From Micromonospora rhizosphaerae (GTDB taxonomy: Bacteria > Actinomycetota > Actinomycetes > Mycobacteriales > Micromonosporaceae), in NCBI RefSeq assembly GCF_900091465.1, contig NZ_FMHV01000002.1, positions 4,712,001 to 4,776,000 of the forward strand: a stretch of 64,000 bases of DNA, in the 5' to 3' direction. A program made the position numbers and the translations under genes. Shown piece after piece: positions 7,555-15,436 of the stretch. How positions within the stretch are numbered: the first letter of the stretch is position 1; each line of letters begins with the position of its first letter. The notes under the pieces are model-generated. The model worked only from the letters and a program-made list of their open reading frames with translations. It did no database searches and was not told where the DNA came from.

Positions 7555-8415
7555 ATGACGGTGACTGCAAGCGCGATGGTCGACCGGATCCACCTCGGAG
7601 ACCACGTCTGCTGGGCCCACGACGACGAGGCCGAGGCCCTCGACGCCGTCGGGCGCTTCATCGCCACGGGCCTCCGACTCGGCCACAAGGTCATCTTCTC
7701 TGCCGATGCCGCCTCGCCCCGGGCCGCGCGGGCGCACCTGGAGGCCGCCGGCGTGCCGACCGAGGCGGCGGTGGCCAGCGGTCAGCTGCGCATCCAGCCG
7801 GCGGCGGAGAGTTACCTGGCTGCCGGTCGACTCGCGCCGCAGGCGATGCTCGACTCGCTGGCCGAGAAGATCGTCGGGGCCCGCCGCGAGGGCTACCCGG
7901 GGCTGCGACTGGCCGGAGAGATGGGGTGGGTGTCGCGCAGCGACACGACGATCGACGACCTGCGCTGGTACGAGGCGCAGACAACCCGACTGTTCCTGGA
8001 CGGGCGGGTCGCGGGGATGTGCCTCTACGACCGGAGGGACTTTCCGGCCGAGCAGCTGCGGGCGGTGGCCGCCGCGCATCCGGCGACGGCCGGACCGCAG
8101 GCGGGCGAAGCCTGGACGCCACTGCTGCGGGCCTTCCGGACGACCGACCCGCCGGGGCTGCGGCTGGTGGGGCAGGTGGACCAGAGCAACCGGGAGGCGT
8201 TCACCGCCGTGCTCGCCGACGTGACCGGCCGGGCACCTACGGACCGGCCGGCGGTGCTGGACGTCTCCGAGCTGAGCTTCGCGGACGTGCGTGCCGCATG
8301 CGCCCTGGTCCGGGCCGAACGGAGCGCCCGCGTACGGCTGGTGGGATGCCGTCCGGCGCTGAGCCGGCTACTCGACCTGCTCGGGGAGAGCGACCCGGTG
8401 GAGCTGCCGGCATGA
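7555..8415 (+). CDS. MEDS domain plus STAS domain protein
   Basis: A 286-residue cytoplasmic protein, first of a three-gene coupled operon. Residues about 8-180 form a MEDS (DcmR-type sensory) domain, recognised from DRIHLGDHVCWAHDDEAE, the LRLAGEMGWVSRS segment and ICLYDRRDF-like strands; residues about 195-286 form a STAS domain (GLRLVGQVDQSNREAF... AVLDVSELSFADVRAACAL). STAS domains of anti-sigma-factor antagonists normally carry a phosphorylatable serine in a D-S/T-S/A turn. Here the turn reads ADVRAAC, with no Ser or Thr, so control by partner-kinase phosphorylation seems unlikely. The next gene, another MEDS protein with a kinase-like ATPase domain, overlaps its stop by ATGA. Confidence 0.82.
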   Translation: MTVTASAMVDRIHLGDHVCWAHDDEAEALDAVGRFIATGLRLGHKVIFSADAASPRAARAHLEAAGVPTEAAVASGQLRIQPAAESYLAAGRLAPQAMLDSLAEKIVGARREGYPGLRLAGEMGWVSRSDTTIDDLRWYEAQTTRLFLDGRVAGMCLYDRRDFPAEQLRAVAAAHPATAGPQAGEAWTPLLRAFRTTDPPGLRLVGQVDQSNREAFTAVLADVTGRAPTDRPAVLDVSELSFADVRAACALVRAERSARVRLVGCRPALSRLLDLLGESDPVELPA

Positions 8416-9353
8416 CGGTGCCCGGAAGGCAGGGATTCGTCCACGAGGGGCTCTTCTACACCGACGTCGCCGGCCTGCTGGCCGGGACGGTGCCGTTCGT
8501 CGAGGAGGGGTTGGCCGCCGATGAACCGGTCCTGGTGGCGGCCCCCGGCCCGCAGCTCGAGCTGATCCGCGCCGCAGTCGGGCCGGCCGGCGAGGCCGTC
8601 GGGTACACCGACATGACCGAGGCCGGGCGAAACCCCGGCCGGATCATCCCGTGGGTGCTCCAGGCGTTCGCCGACAAGCACCCGGACCGGCGGGTGCGGA
8701 TCATCGGCGAGCCGATCTGGGCCGCCCGCACCGACGTGGAGTACCCGGCGTGCGCGCAGCACGAGGCCGCGATCAACTGGGCGTTCGCCGGTCGCGAGGT
8801 GAGCATCCTGTGCCCGTACGACGCGACCTCGCTGGATGCCGGCGTGCTCGCGGAGGCTCGCGGCACCCACCCGCTGCTGGTCGACCGGGCCGGGCGGCGG
8901 ACCAGCGCCGACTATGCCCCGTCGGACGTGGTCGCCCGGCACAACAGGCCGCTGCCCACCCCGGCGGAGCGGGTGGCCACGCTCCGGTACGACCTGGCCG
9001 CGCTGCCGGGGGTGCGCCGGTTCGTCGCGGACCACGCCGCGGGCGCCGGCCTGCACGCCGACCGGGTGGCGGACCTGCAGATCGCGGTGACCGAACTGGC
9101 GGCCAACAGCGTCGCGCACGCCGGCGGCGCCGGCACCCTCCAGGTGTGGCTGACCGGCACGCATCTGGTCTGCGAGATCCGCGACGACGGGTGGCTCGCC
9201 GACCCGCTCGCCGGCCGGCTGGCCCCGGCGGTCGACGGCGTCGGCGGCCGCGGGCTGGTCATCGTGCACGCCCTCTGCGACCTGGTCCGGGTGCACAGCA
9301 CCGCCACCGGCACCACCGTCCGACTGCACATGCTGCGGGAGGCCACCGGATGA
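8412..9353 (+). CDS. MEDS domain plus anti-sigma HATPase protein
   Basis: A 313-residue protein with an N-terminal MEDS domain (residues about 8-180; FVHEGLFYTDVAGLLAG ... IGEPIWAARTDVEYPACAQHE) and a C-terminal GHKL ATPase domain of the anti-sigma serine-kinase (RsbW/SpoIIAB) type. The N-box is LAANSVAHA, the G1 box RDDGW and the G2-like loop GVGGRGL. It could sequester a sigma factor or phosphorylate an antagonist. Its obvious partner is the upstream MEDS-STAS protein, whose stop overlaps this ATG. The ATG of trmO overlaps its own stop in turn, so all three are translationally coupled. Ligand and target sigma factor are unknown. Confidence 0.82.
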   Translation: MTVPGRQGFVHEGLFYTDVAGLLAGTVPFVEEGLAADEPVLVAAPGPQLELIRAAVGPAGEAVGYTDMTEAGRNPGRIIPWVLQAFADKHPDRRVRIIGEPIWAARTDVEYPACAQHEAAINWAFAGREVSILCPYDATSLDAGVLAEARGTHPLLVDRAGRRTSADYAPSDVVARHNRPLPTPAERVATLRYDLAALPGVRRFVADHAAGAGLHADRVADLQIAVTELAANSVAHAGGAGTLQVWLTGTHLVCEIRDDGWLADPLAGRLAPAVDGVGGRGLVIVHALCDLVRVHSTATGTTVRLHMLREATG

Positions 9354-9760
9354 ACCACGACGGGTACGCGCTGCGCCCGGTCGGCCGGGTGGAGTCCCCG
9401 CTGACCGACCCCGAGCTGGCCCCGAAGCAGGCCGACGAGGGGGCGCCGGAGGCGTGGCTGGTCTTCGACGAGCGGGTCGCCCGGGCGGTGCGGGACCTGC
9501 GGCCCGGCACCGACGTGCTGGTGCTGACCTGGCTGGACCGGGCCCGACGCGACGTGCTGAGCGTGCACCCGCGCGGTGACCTGTCCCGGCCGGAGACGGG
9601 CGTGTTCAGCACCCGCTCGCCGCACCGGCCGAACCCGATCGGGCTGCACCGGGTCCGGATCCGCGAGGTGGACGGCCTGCGGGTCCGGGTGGCCGAGCTG
9701 GAGGCGCTGGACGGCACCCCGGTGCTGGACGTCAAGCCGGTGCTCGACGGCGAACGCTGA
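9350..9760 (+). CDS. trmO: tRNA (N6-threonylcarbamoyladenosine37-N6)-methyltransferase
   Basis: A 136-residue TrmO (formerly TsaA/YaeB/UPF0066) enzyme that uses S-adenosylmethionine to methylate t6A37 in threonine tRNAs. Recognised from ALRPVGRVESPLTDP, the central DVLVLTWLDRA, and the family signature STRSPHRPNPIGLHRVRI followed by LDGTPVLDVKPVL. Shorter than E. coli TrmO because it lacks the C-terminal extension, as usual for the minimal form. The start overlaps the stop of the MEDS-ATPase gene (ATGA), an unexpected link between a tRNA-modification enzyme and a sensory pair. Confidence 0.9.
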   Translation: MNHDGYALRPVGRVESPLTDPELAPKQADEGAPEAWLVFDERVARAVRDLRPGTDVLVLTWLDRARRDVLSVHPRGDLSRPETGVFSTRSPHRPNPIGLHRVRIREVDGLRVRVAELEALDGTPVLDVKPVLDGER

Positions 9761-9761
9761 G

Positions 9762-9777
9762 CCCCGGCTGATCGGGG
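9762..9777. terminator. short bidirectional hairpin
   Basis: A 5-bp stem (CCCCG / CGGGG, 6-base loop) fills the space between the convergent stops of trmO (9760) and the MBL gene (9778). Small, but its position fits a shared terminator. Confidence 0.4.
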
Positions 9778-10407
9778 TCAGCGCCCCCGGGCGATCCACT
9801 CGTCGAGGTGGGGTGCCTCGGCGCCGATGGTGGTGCTGTCGCCGTGCCCGGTGTGCACCACGGTCTCCGGCGGGAGGGTGAGCAGCCGGCTCCGGATCGA
9901 GTCGATGATGGTGCCGAAGTCGCTGTAGGAACGACCGGTGGCGCCGGGCCCGCCGGCGAAGAGGGTGTCGCCGGTGAAGACGACACCGAACGCCGGGGCG
10001 TGGAAACTGCACGCGCCCGGGCTGTGGCCGGGGGTGTGCAGCACCCGCAGCGTCGTGCCGGCCACCTGGACCTCCGCCCCGTCGGTCAGCTCCCCGTTCG
10101 GCGGGACGTCCGGGTGAACCAGGTCCCAGAGCACGCGGTCGGCGGGGTGCAGCAGCACCGGCGCGTCGGTGGCCCAGGCCAGTGCCGGCGCCGCCCGGAC
10201 GTGGTCGTCGTGGGCGTGGGTGGCCAGGATGGCCACCACCCGGCGATCCCCTACGACGCGGCGAATGGCGTCCGCTCGGTGCGGCGCGTCGATGACGACG
10301 CACTCGGCGTCGTCGCCGATCACCCAGACGTTGTTGTCCACGTCGAAGGTCTGGCCGTCCAGGGAGAACGTGCCGGAGGTGACGGTGTGGTCGACGCGGG
10401 CGCTCAC
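9778..10407 (-). CDS. MBL-fold hydrolase, glyoxalase II-like, partner of MscR
   Basis: A 209-residue metallo-beta-lactamase-fold hydrolase with the zinc motif THAHDDHV (HxHxDH), a later [19 protein letters not shown] and [10 protein letters not shown]. The GTG start at 10407 overlaps the stop of mscR (GTGA), so the two are translationally coupled. In mycobacteria a glyoxalase II-like MBL gene likewise follows mscR. The likely job is hydrolysis of a mycothiol thioester such as S-formylmycothiol after formaldehyde oxidation; substrate assignment is by context. Cytoplasmic, no signal peptide. Confidence 0.85.
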   Translation of the reverse strand: MSARVDHTVTSGTFSLDGQTFDVDNNVWVIGDDAECVVIDAPHRADAIRRVVGDRRVVAILATHAHDDHVRAAPALAWATDAPVLLHPADRVLWDLVHPDVPPNGELTDGAEVQVAGTTLRVLHTPGHSPGACSFHAPAFGVVFTGDTLFAGGPGATGRSYSDFGTIIDSIRSRLLTLPPETVVHTGHGDSTTIGAEAPHLDEWIARGR

Positions 10408-11492
10408 GGGAAGACCACCACCGAGCGGAGCACGTCGCCGTGGTGCATCCGGGTGAACGCCTCCTCGACCTGGTCCAGGGCGATCTCCTCGGTGACGAAG
10501 GCGTCCAGGTCGAGGCGGCCCTGCAGGTAGAGCTCGGTGAGCGCCGGGAAGTCCCGGCTGGGCAGGCAGTCGCCGTACCAGCTGGACTTGAGGGCGCCGC
10601 CGCGGCCGAAGACGTCCAGCAGCGGCAGCTCGATGGTCATCTCCGGGGTCGGTACGCCGACCAGCACGACCGTCCCGGCCAGGTCGCGGGCGTAGAACGC
10701 CTGCTTCCAGGTCTCCGGCCGGCCCACCGCGTCGATCACCACGTCGGCGCCGAAGCCGCCGGTGGCCGCGCGGATCGCCTCGACCGGGTCGTCCACGGAG
10801 GCGTTGACGGTGTGCGTGGCGCCGAACTTGCGCGCCCAGTCGAGCTTGCGGGAGTCCGTGTCCACCGCGATGATCGTCGTCGCGCCGGCCAGCGTCGCGC
10901 CGGCCACCGCCGCGTCCCCGACGCCACCGCAGCCGATCACGGCGACCGAGTCGCCCCGGGTCACCTGGCCGGTGTTCATGGCCGCGCCGAGACCGGCCAT
11001 CACGCCACAGCCGAGCAGCCCCACGGCGGCCGGCCGGGCGGCCGGGTCGACCTTGGTGCACTGCCCGGCGTGCACCAGCGTCTTCTCCGCGAAGGCGCCG
11101 ATGCCCAGCGCGGGCGTCAGCTCGGTGCCGTCGGTCAGGGTCATCTTCTGCGCGGCGTTGTGGGTGTTGAAGCAGTACCAGGGGCGGCCCCGGCGGCAGG
11201 CCCGGCACACCCCGCAGACCGCGCGCCAGTTGAGCACCACGAAGTCGCCGGGCGCCACCTCGGTGACCCCCTCCCCCACCTGCTCCACGATGCCGGCGGC
11301 CTCGTGCCCGAGCAGGAACGGATACTCGTCCGTGATGCCGCCGTCGCGGTAATGCAGGTCGGTGTGGCAGACCCCGCAGGACTGGACGCGCACCACCGCC
11401 TCGCCCGGTCCCGGGTCCGGCACCACGACCGTGGTGACCTCCACCGGCACGCCCTTCTGCCGCGACACGACTCCCCGGACTTCCTGGCTCAC
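10404..11492 (-). CDS. mscR: S-(hydroxymethyl)mycothiol dehydrogenase
   Basis: A 362-residue zinc-dependent class III alcohol dehydrogenase of the mycothiol-dependent type, which oxidises the formaldehyde-mycothiol adduct using NAD. Catalytic-zinc motif [20 protein letters not shown], the structural-zinc cluster [15 protein letters not shown], the diagnostic [12 protein letters not shown], and the Rossmann GCGGVGDAA are all visible. A strong AGGAGGAG site precedes the GTG at 11492. The downstream MBL hydrolase is coupled. The pair forms a formaldehyde/nitrosothiol detoxification unit and is strong evidence for a mycothiol-producing actinobacterium. Confidence 0.92.
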   Translation of the reverse strand: MSQEVRGVVSRQKGVPVEVTTVVVPDPGPGEAVVRVQSCGVCHTDLHYRDGGITDEYPFLLGHEAAGIVEQVGEGVTEVAPGDFVVLNWRAVCGVCRACRRGRPWYCFNTHNAAQKMTLTDGTELTPALGIGAFAEKTLVHAGQCTKVDPAARPAAVGLLGCGVMAGLGAAMNTGQVTRGDSVAVIGCGGVGDAAVAGATLAGATTIIAVDTDSRKLDWARKFGATHTVNASVDDPVEAIRAATGGFGADVVIDAVGRPETWKQAFYARDLAGTVVLVGVPTPEMTIELPLLDVFGRGGALKSSWYGDCLPSRDFPALTELYLQGRLDLDAFVTEEIALDQVEEAFTRMHHGDVLRSVVVFP

Positions 11493-11634
11493 GGTCTCCT
11501 CCTGCCTGCGGCGGTGATCACGCTTTCCCGCGAACCTACCGCCGCGGTGGCCGCCGGCCCAGCCGTACGCGGCGGGTTATCCCGGCTGGTGCCGGGTACG
11601 CGGGGCACGTTCTCCGGCACCGACGGGAGTGGTC

Positions 11635-12060
11635 ATGATCATGAAGCTGACGCATGCGCCGTTGCGACTCAGCACCGGCGCGTTCATCCTCAATTCCGGC
11701 CTGAGCCATCGCACGCTGGAGGGGCAGGCAGCCGAGGCCATGCACGGCATGGCGGTGGGGGCGGTCCCCCAGCTCCGGCAGTTCGACCCGCCGCGCTTCG
11801 CCAAGTTGCTGTCCCGCGGTGAGATCGCCCTGGGCGCCGCCCTGATCAACCCGTTCGTGCCGTCACTGGTGGCCGGTCTCGCGCTGGCCGCGTTCGGCGC
11901 CGGCCTGGTGCAGCTCTACCTGAAGACCCCAGGGATGCGGGAGCAGGACAGCCTGAAGCCGACCCAGGCGGGCATCGGCCTGGCCAAGGACGTCTGGCTG
12001 GTCGGCGCCGGTCTGACCCTGGTCCTGGACGCACTCACGCACCGCCGCATCCGCGCCTGA
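11635..12060 (+). CDS. DoxX-like small membrane protein
   Basis: A 141-residue protein with three or four hydrophobic segments (LSTGAFILNSGLS, the INPFVPSLVAGLALAAFG helix, and a C-terminal DVWLVGAGLTLVLDAL). The pattern resembles DoxX-like proteins of actinobacteria; function unknown. A GGGAG site (11626-11630) precedes two possible ATG starts, 11635 and 11641; the first is used. It ends five bases before the convergent MFS gene. Confidence 0.65.
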   Translation: MIMKLTHAPLRLSTGAFILNSGLSHRTLEGQAAEAMHGMAVGAVPQLRQFDPPRFAKLLSRGEIALGAALINPFVPSLVAGLALAAFGAGLVQLYLKTPGMREQDSLKPTQAGIGLAKDVWLVGAGLTLVLDALTHRRIRA

Positions 12061-12065
12061 GTCGG

Positions 12066-13364
12066 TCAGGCGGCCGCCGGGACCGGCGCGGCGGCGGCCC
12101 GCTCGGCGGCGTACCGGCGGCGGGCGGCGTTGCGGTAGCGCAGCACCTGGACCGCGCCGAGGCCCCAGAGCAGGTACTGCACCGCGAACGCCCAGCGGAA
12201 CGCGTCCAGCGGCGGCGTGGACCGGCCGGCGGGGGTGGCCAGGTCGAGCACCACCCCGACGGCCAGCACGAGGGCGATGGAGGCGACGAAACCGCCGACG
12301 TTGACGATGCCGGTGGCGCTGCCGATCCGGTGGACGGGGTTGAAGGTGCGGGCGTAGTCGAACCCGATTATCGAGCCGGGACCGTTGACGGCCAGCACCA
12401 CCACCAGGGTCACCAGCAGCCAGTGCGGCGCCCGTCCCGGCCAGGCGAGCACCACCGCCCAGACCGCCGCGGTGCCGGCGGTGATGGTGAAGACCATGAC
12501 CGAGCGGCGGAACGGGTGCCGGGCGCACAGGTGCGCGATGACCGGGCCGCTCACCAGCGCCGCGAGGGTCATCAGGGTGAGCAGGGAGGCGGCGGCGGTC
12601 GGGCTCAGCCCCTCGCCCTGTACCAGGAACGGGTAGCCCCACAGCAGCGCGAAGACCGAGCCGGAGAACTGGGTGACGAAGTGGGTCCAGAGGCCGAGGC
12701 GGGTGCCCGGCTGGGCCCAGGCCGCGGCGAGCTGCCGACGTACGGTGGCGAGGTCCGGGGCGGCGGCGAGGTGCTCGGCGTGCGAGGTGTCCCGGACCAC
12801 GACGAGCACCAGCAACAGCACCGTGGCGCCGACCGCGGCGGCGGTGAGGAACGCGGGGGTCCAGCCGGCGTGGTGCAGCAGCGCCACCAGGGGTACGGCG
12901 CCGAGGACCGCGCCGAGCTGCCCGAGCGTGGCGGTGAGCTGCACCAGCAGCGGGTTGCGCCGCCCGGGGAACCAGAACGCCACGATCCGCAGCACGCTGA
13001 TGAAGGTCGTCGCGTCGCCGAGGCCGACCAGGACCCGGGCGGCGACGGCGAGGCGTACGTCGGTGGCGACGGCGAAGCAGAGCTGGCCGGCAACCATCAG
13101 CGCGCCACCGGTCAGCAGCAGCCGGCGCGAGCCGAACCGGTCCAGCAGCGCCCCGACCGGCACCTGCATGGCCGCGTACACGGCGAGTTGGGCGACGGTG
13201 AAGGTGGCCAGCGTGGAGGCGTTGATGTGGAAGCGGTCCGCCGCGTCCACCCCGGTCACGCCGAGCGAGCTGCGGTGGAACACCGCGGCGACGTACGCGC
13301 TGAGCGCCACCGCGAAGACCAGGCCGGCCGGCCGGCGCCGGGCGGCGGCGAGGGCGGCCCTCAC
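12066..13364 (-). CDS. MFS transporter (12-TM)
   Basis: A 432-residue major-facilitator protein with 12 predicted helices in two halves of six. The loop LLDRFGSRRLLL is the motif-A equivalent, and RVLVGLGDATTFIS lies in helix 4. The GTG start at 13364 overlaps the stop of the GntR regulator (GTGA), so the transporter is coupled to, and probably controlled by, that regulator. The family resembles anion/metabolite symporters and nitrate/phosphonate-like MFS carriers more than multidrug pumps, but the substrate is unknown. The tail is Ala-rich (AERAAAAPVPAAA). Confidence 0.85.
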   Translation of the reverse strand: MRAALAAARRRPAGLVFAVALSAYVAAVFHRSSLGVTGVDAADRFHINASTLATFTVAQLAVYAAMQVPVGALLDRFGSRRLLLTGGALMVAGQLCFAVATDVRLAVAARVLVGLGDATTFISVLRIVAFWFPGRRNPLLVQLTATLGQLGAVLGAVPLVALLHHAGWTPAFLTAAAVGATVLLLVLVVVRDTSHAEHLAAAPDLATVRRQLAAAWAQPGTRLGLWTHFVTQFSGSVFALLWGYPFLVQGEGLSPTAAASLLTLMTLAALVSGPVIAHLCARHPFRRSVMVFTITAGTAAVWAVVLAWPGRAPHWLLVTLVVVLAVNGPGSIIGFDYARTFNPVHRIGSATGIVNVGGFVASIALVLAVGVVLDLATPAGRSTPPLDAFRWAFAVQYLLWGLGAVQVLRYRNAARRRYAAERAAAAPVPAAA

Positions 13365-14023
13365 CGCAGCGTCCGCAGCACGGTCGCGGCGTTGTCGACG
13401 TGGGCGCCGACGGCGTCGAGCCAGGCCTGCATGTCGTCGCCCTCCAGGGCGGCGAGCTGACCGGCGTGCTCGGTGAGCACCACCTGCGCCCAGCCCGGCG
13501 AGAGCCGGAAGCTCGCCTCGCCCATCCGCACCTGGCGGTCGCGCAGCCGCTGGTACAGCTCGGCGAGGATCTCGTTGCCGGCCGCCTCGACGATGGTGGC
13601 GTGGAAGGCCCGGTCGGCGGCCATCAGCGCGGTCACGTCTCCGGCCGCGTACGCCCGCCGCATCTCGGCGAGCCAGCGGGTCAGCTCGGGCCGTAGCTCG
13701 GCCCGGCGGGGCCACACCTTCTCGGCGGCGTGCAGCTCCACCAGTCGGCGCGCCTCGATCACGTCGGTGATCTCCCGGGCGGAGACCGGCCGGATCAGCG
13801 CGCCGCGCTTCGGATAGAGGGCCACCAGCCCCTCGGCCTCCAAGCGCAGCAGCGCCTCGCGAACGGGCGTGCGGGAGACGCCGGCCGCCTCGGCGATCTC
13901 GCCCTCGCTGATCAGCAGCCCACCGGGGTAGACCTGCTCCAGGATCGCCTGCTTGAGGTGCCGGTACGCCCGCTCGGCCGCCGACGGCTCGGCGGCGCGG
14001 GGCGACGCGGTGGGATGCGTCAT
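13361..14023 (-). CDS. GntR-family regulator, FadR/FCD subfamily
   Basis: A 220-residue repressor-type protein. Residues about 20-85 form the winged helix of GntR proteins (ERAYRHLKQAILEQVYPGG, GEIAEAAGVSRTPVREALLRLEAEGLV), and residues 95-215 the all-helical FCD ligand-binding domain with metal-type residues (DRAFHATIVEAAGN, HAGQLAALEG). Ligands of this class are usually carboxylates, which fits the coupled MFS transporter. The ATG at 14023 lies within a repeated element (14014-14039) that may be its own operator, implying autoregulation and a near-leaderless mRNA. Confidence 0.88.
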   Translation of the reverse strand: MTHPTASPRAAEPSAAERAYRHLKQAILEQVYPGGLLISEGEIAEAAGVSRTPVREALLRLEAEGLVALYPKRGALIRPVSAREITDVIEARRLVELHAAEKVWPRRAELRPELTRWLAEMRRAYAAGDVTALMAADRAFHATIVEAAGNEILAELYQRLRDRQVRMGEASFRLSPGWAQVVLTEHAGQLAALEGDDMQAWLDAVGAHVDNAATVLRTLR

Positions 14024-14039
14024 GTATCTATGATGCGTC
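14014..14039. promoter_or_regulatory. candidate GntR operator
   Basis: GATGCGTC occurs at 14014-14021 and 14032-14039 with an AT-rich centre that contains a TCAT-6-ATGA inverted repeat (14020-14033). It covers the GntR start codon. A separate 14-bp palindrome (GTGGCC CA GGCCAC, 14066-14079) lies further upstream, near the end of capA. Binding is inferred. Confidence 0.4.
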
Positions 14040-14103
14040 CCAGCTGCGGCCGAGCACACCGGAAAGTGGCCCAGGCCACGGACGGTTGCCGCCCGGGCGA
14101 CGT

Positions 14104-15204
14104 TCAGCCCTGGCTGATCAGGCCGTCGTCGCCGCGGACGAACCGGGTCCGGTACGGCGCGCCGAGCCCGTCCAGCAGCTCCGCCAGCCAGCGGGCCTCC
14201 TCCGGCGCGGCCCGTTGCAGGCGCATTCGCCGCATCCGCACCGGCGCCAGCCGCAGCCGGTGCAGCTCACCGGTGCCGGCGTCGAAGGTGGGCAGGTGCA
14301 GCAGGCGAAGCTCCGGCCGGTACGACTCCTCCCCGCCGATCCCCTCGTAGTCGTCGATCAGGTCGCCGCAGCCGTAGAGGATGAGCCGGCCCCGGTGCAC
14401 CTCGATCGGGCGGGGGTGGTGCGAGGAGTGCCCGTGCACGACGTGCACCCCGGACTCGACGAGCCGGTGCGCGAAGCGCCGGTGCTCGTCCGGCACCTCG
14501 TAGCCCCAGTTCGAGCCCCAGTGCACGGAGACCACCACCAGGTCCGCCGGCCCGGCCTCCCGGGCGACCCGCTCGGCGAGCGCCTCGGCCGTCGCGTCGG
14601 AGGCCTCGGGCAGGTACGCCACGCCGGGCCGCCCGGCCGCCGCCGCCCACTGGGGCGGGACCCCGCTGGACGGTGCCCCCACCGACCAGAGCAGCAGCCG
14701 GCCACCGGCGTCGAGCGGCACCTGGGCCGGGCGCCACGCCTCGTCCTCGTCCCGGCCGGCGCCGACCGGCGTGATGCCCGCCCGCCGCAGGGCGTCGACG
14801 GTGTCGGTGAGCCCCTCCGGGCCGAAGTCGAGGACGTGGTTGTTGGCCAGCGCGCAGATGTCGAGCCGGGCCGCGGTGAGGCAGTGGACGTTCGCCGGGT
14901 GCATCCGGTAGTGGATGGGCTTGCCGGGGGCGTACTCGCCCCGGTCGGTCACCGAGGTCTCCAGGTTGACCATCCGCACGTCCGGGCGCAGCTCGTCGAG
15001 GAGCCGCAGCGCATCGCCCCACGGCCACTCCGGCGGCGCCGGGCGCGGGACCGGTCCGGCGACCGACTCGGCCAGCTCGACGTAGCGCCCGGCGTCGGTG
15101 ACCGCCGGCTCCCGCAGCGCCGGCGGGCCCGGCCGGGGCAGGATCTGGTCCACCCCCCGGCCGGTCATCACGTCACCGGCGAGGAAGAGGGTCACGTCGG
15201 CCAT
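14104..15204 (-). CDS. CapA-family (PGA_cap) metallophosphatase-fold protein
   Basis: A 366-residue protein of the bacterial capsule-synthesis CapA family, first defined by poly-gamma-glutamate systems but common as a stand-alone gene. Motifs: LFLAGDVMTGRGVDQ at the N-terminus, MVNLETSVTD, ALANNHVLDFGPEGL, VVSVHWGSNWGYE and VVHGHSSHHPRPIE, the expected metal ligands of a calcineurin-like phosphoesterase fold. No signal peptide or membrane anchor is visible, so it is probably cytoplasmic, and there are no capB/capC genes nearby. The substrate is unknown. The ATG at 15204 was chosen because the family begins at VTLFLAGDV. Confidence 0.85.
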   Translation of the reverse strand: MADVTLFLAGDVMTGRGVDQILPRPGPPALREPAVTDAGRYVELAESVAGPVPRPAPPEWPWGDALRLLDELRPDVRMVNLETSVTDRGEYAPGKPIHYRMHPANVHCLTAARLDICALANNHVLDFGPEGLTDTVDALRRAGITPVGAGRDEDEAWRPAQVPLDAGGRLLLWSVGAPSSGVPPQWAAAAGRPGVAYLPEASDATAEALAERVAREAGPADLVVVSVHWGSNWGYEVPDEHRRFAHRLVESGVHVVHGHSSHHPRPIEVHRGRLILYGCGDLIDDYEGIGGEESYRPELRLLHLPTFDAGTGELHRLRLAPVRMRRMRLQRAAPEEARWLAELLDGLGAPYRTRFVRGDDGLISQG

Positions 15205-15230
15205 GGGACGGTGTTCCCGCACAGCGGGGA

Positions 15231-15249
15231 GCCGCACCTGGCGTGCGGC
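15231..15249. other. 7-bp hairpin in capA leader
   Basis: GCCGCAC-CTGGC-GTGCGGC, 27 bases upstream of the capA start. The 232-base divergent gap (15205-15436) contains nothing else recognisable and must hold the promoters for capA and ltrA. Confidence 0.3.
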
Positions 15250-15436
15250 GGGAATTGCCCGGCCGCCGTATCGGCAGGTCGATGGCTTCGCCCAGCGGCT
15301 CGGCACGTACGGCGAGGCGGCGCTGTTGCTGACCGGCCACGGCGTCGCTGGTGGGATGCACGTTTCCGGGGCTGATCGGCCCGGGCGCCGGGCTATCGTG
15401 TGGGCGCATCAGGCGGGCGTCCGGCGAGGAGCATCA

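Noticed and set aside
10440..11822. 460-codon plus-strand frame opposite mscR
   Set aside because: Antisense shadow of a well-recognised dehydrogenase; His/Gly/Arg-rich composition.
12330..13460. 376-codon plus-strand frame opposite the MFS gene
   Set aside because: Repetitive Gly/Gln/Arg composition typical of antisense of a membrane protein gene.
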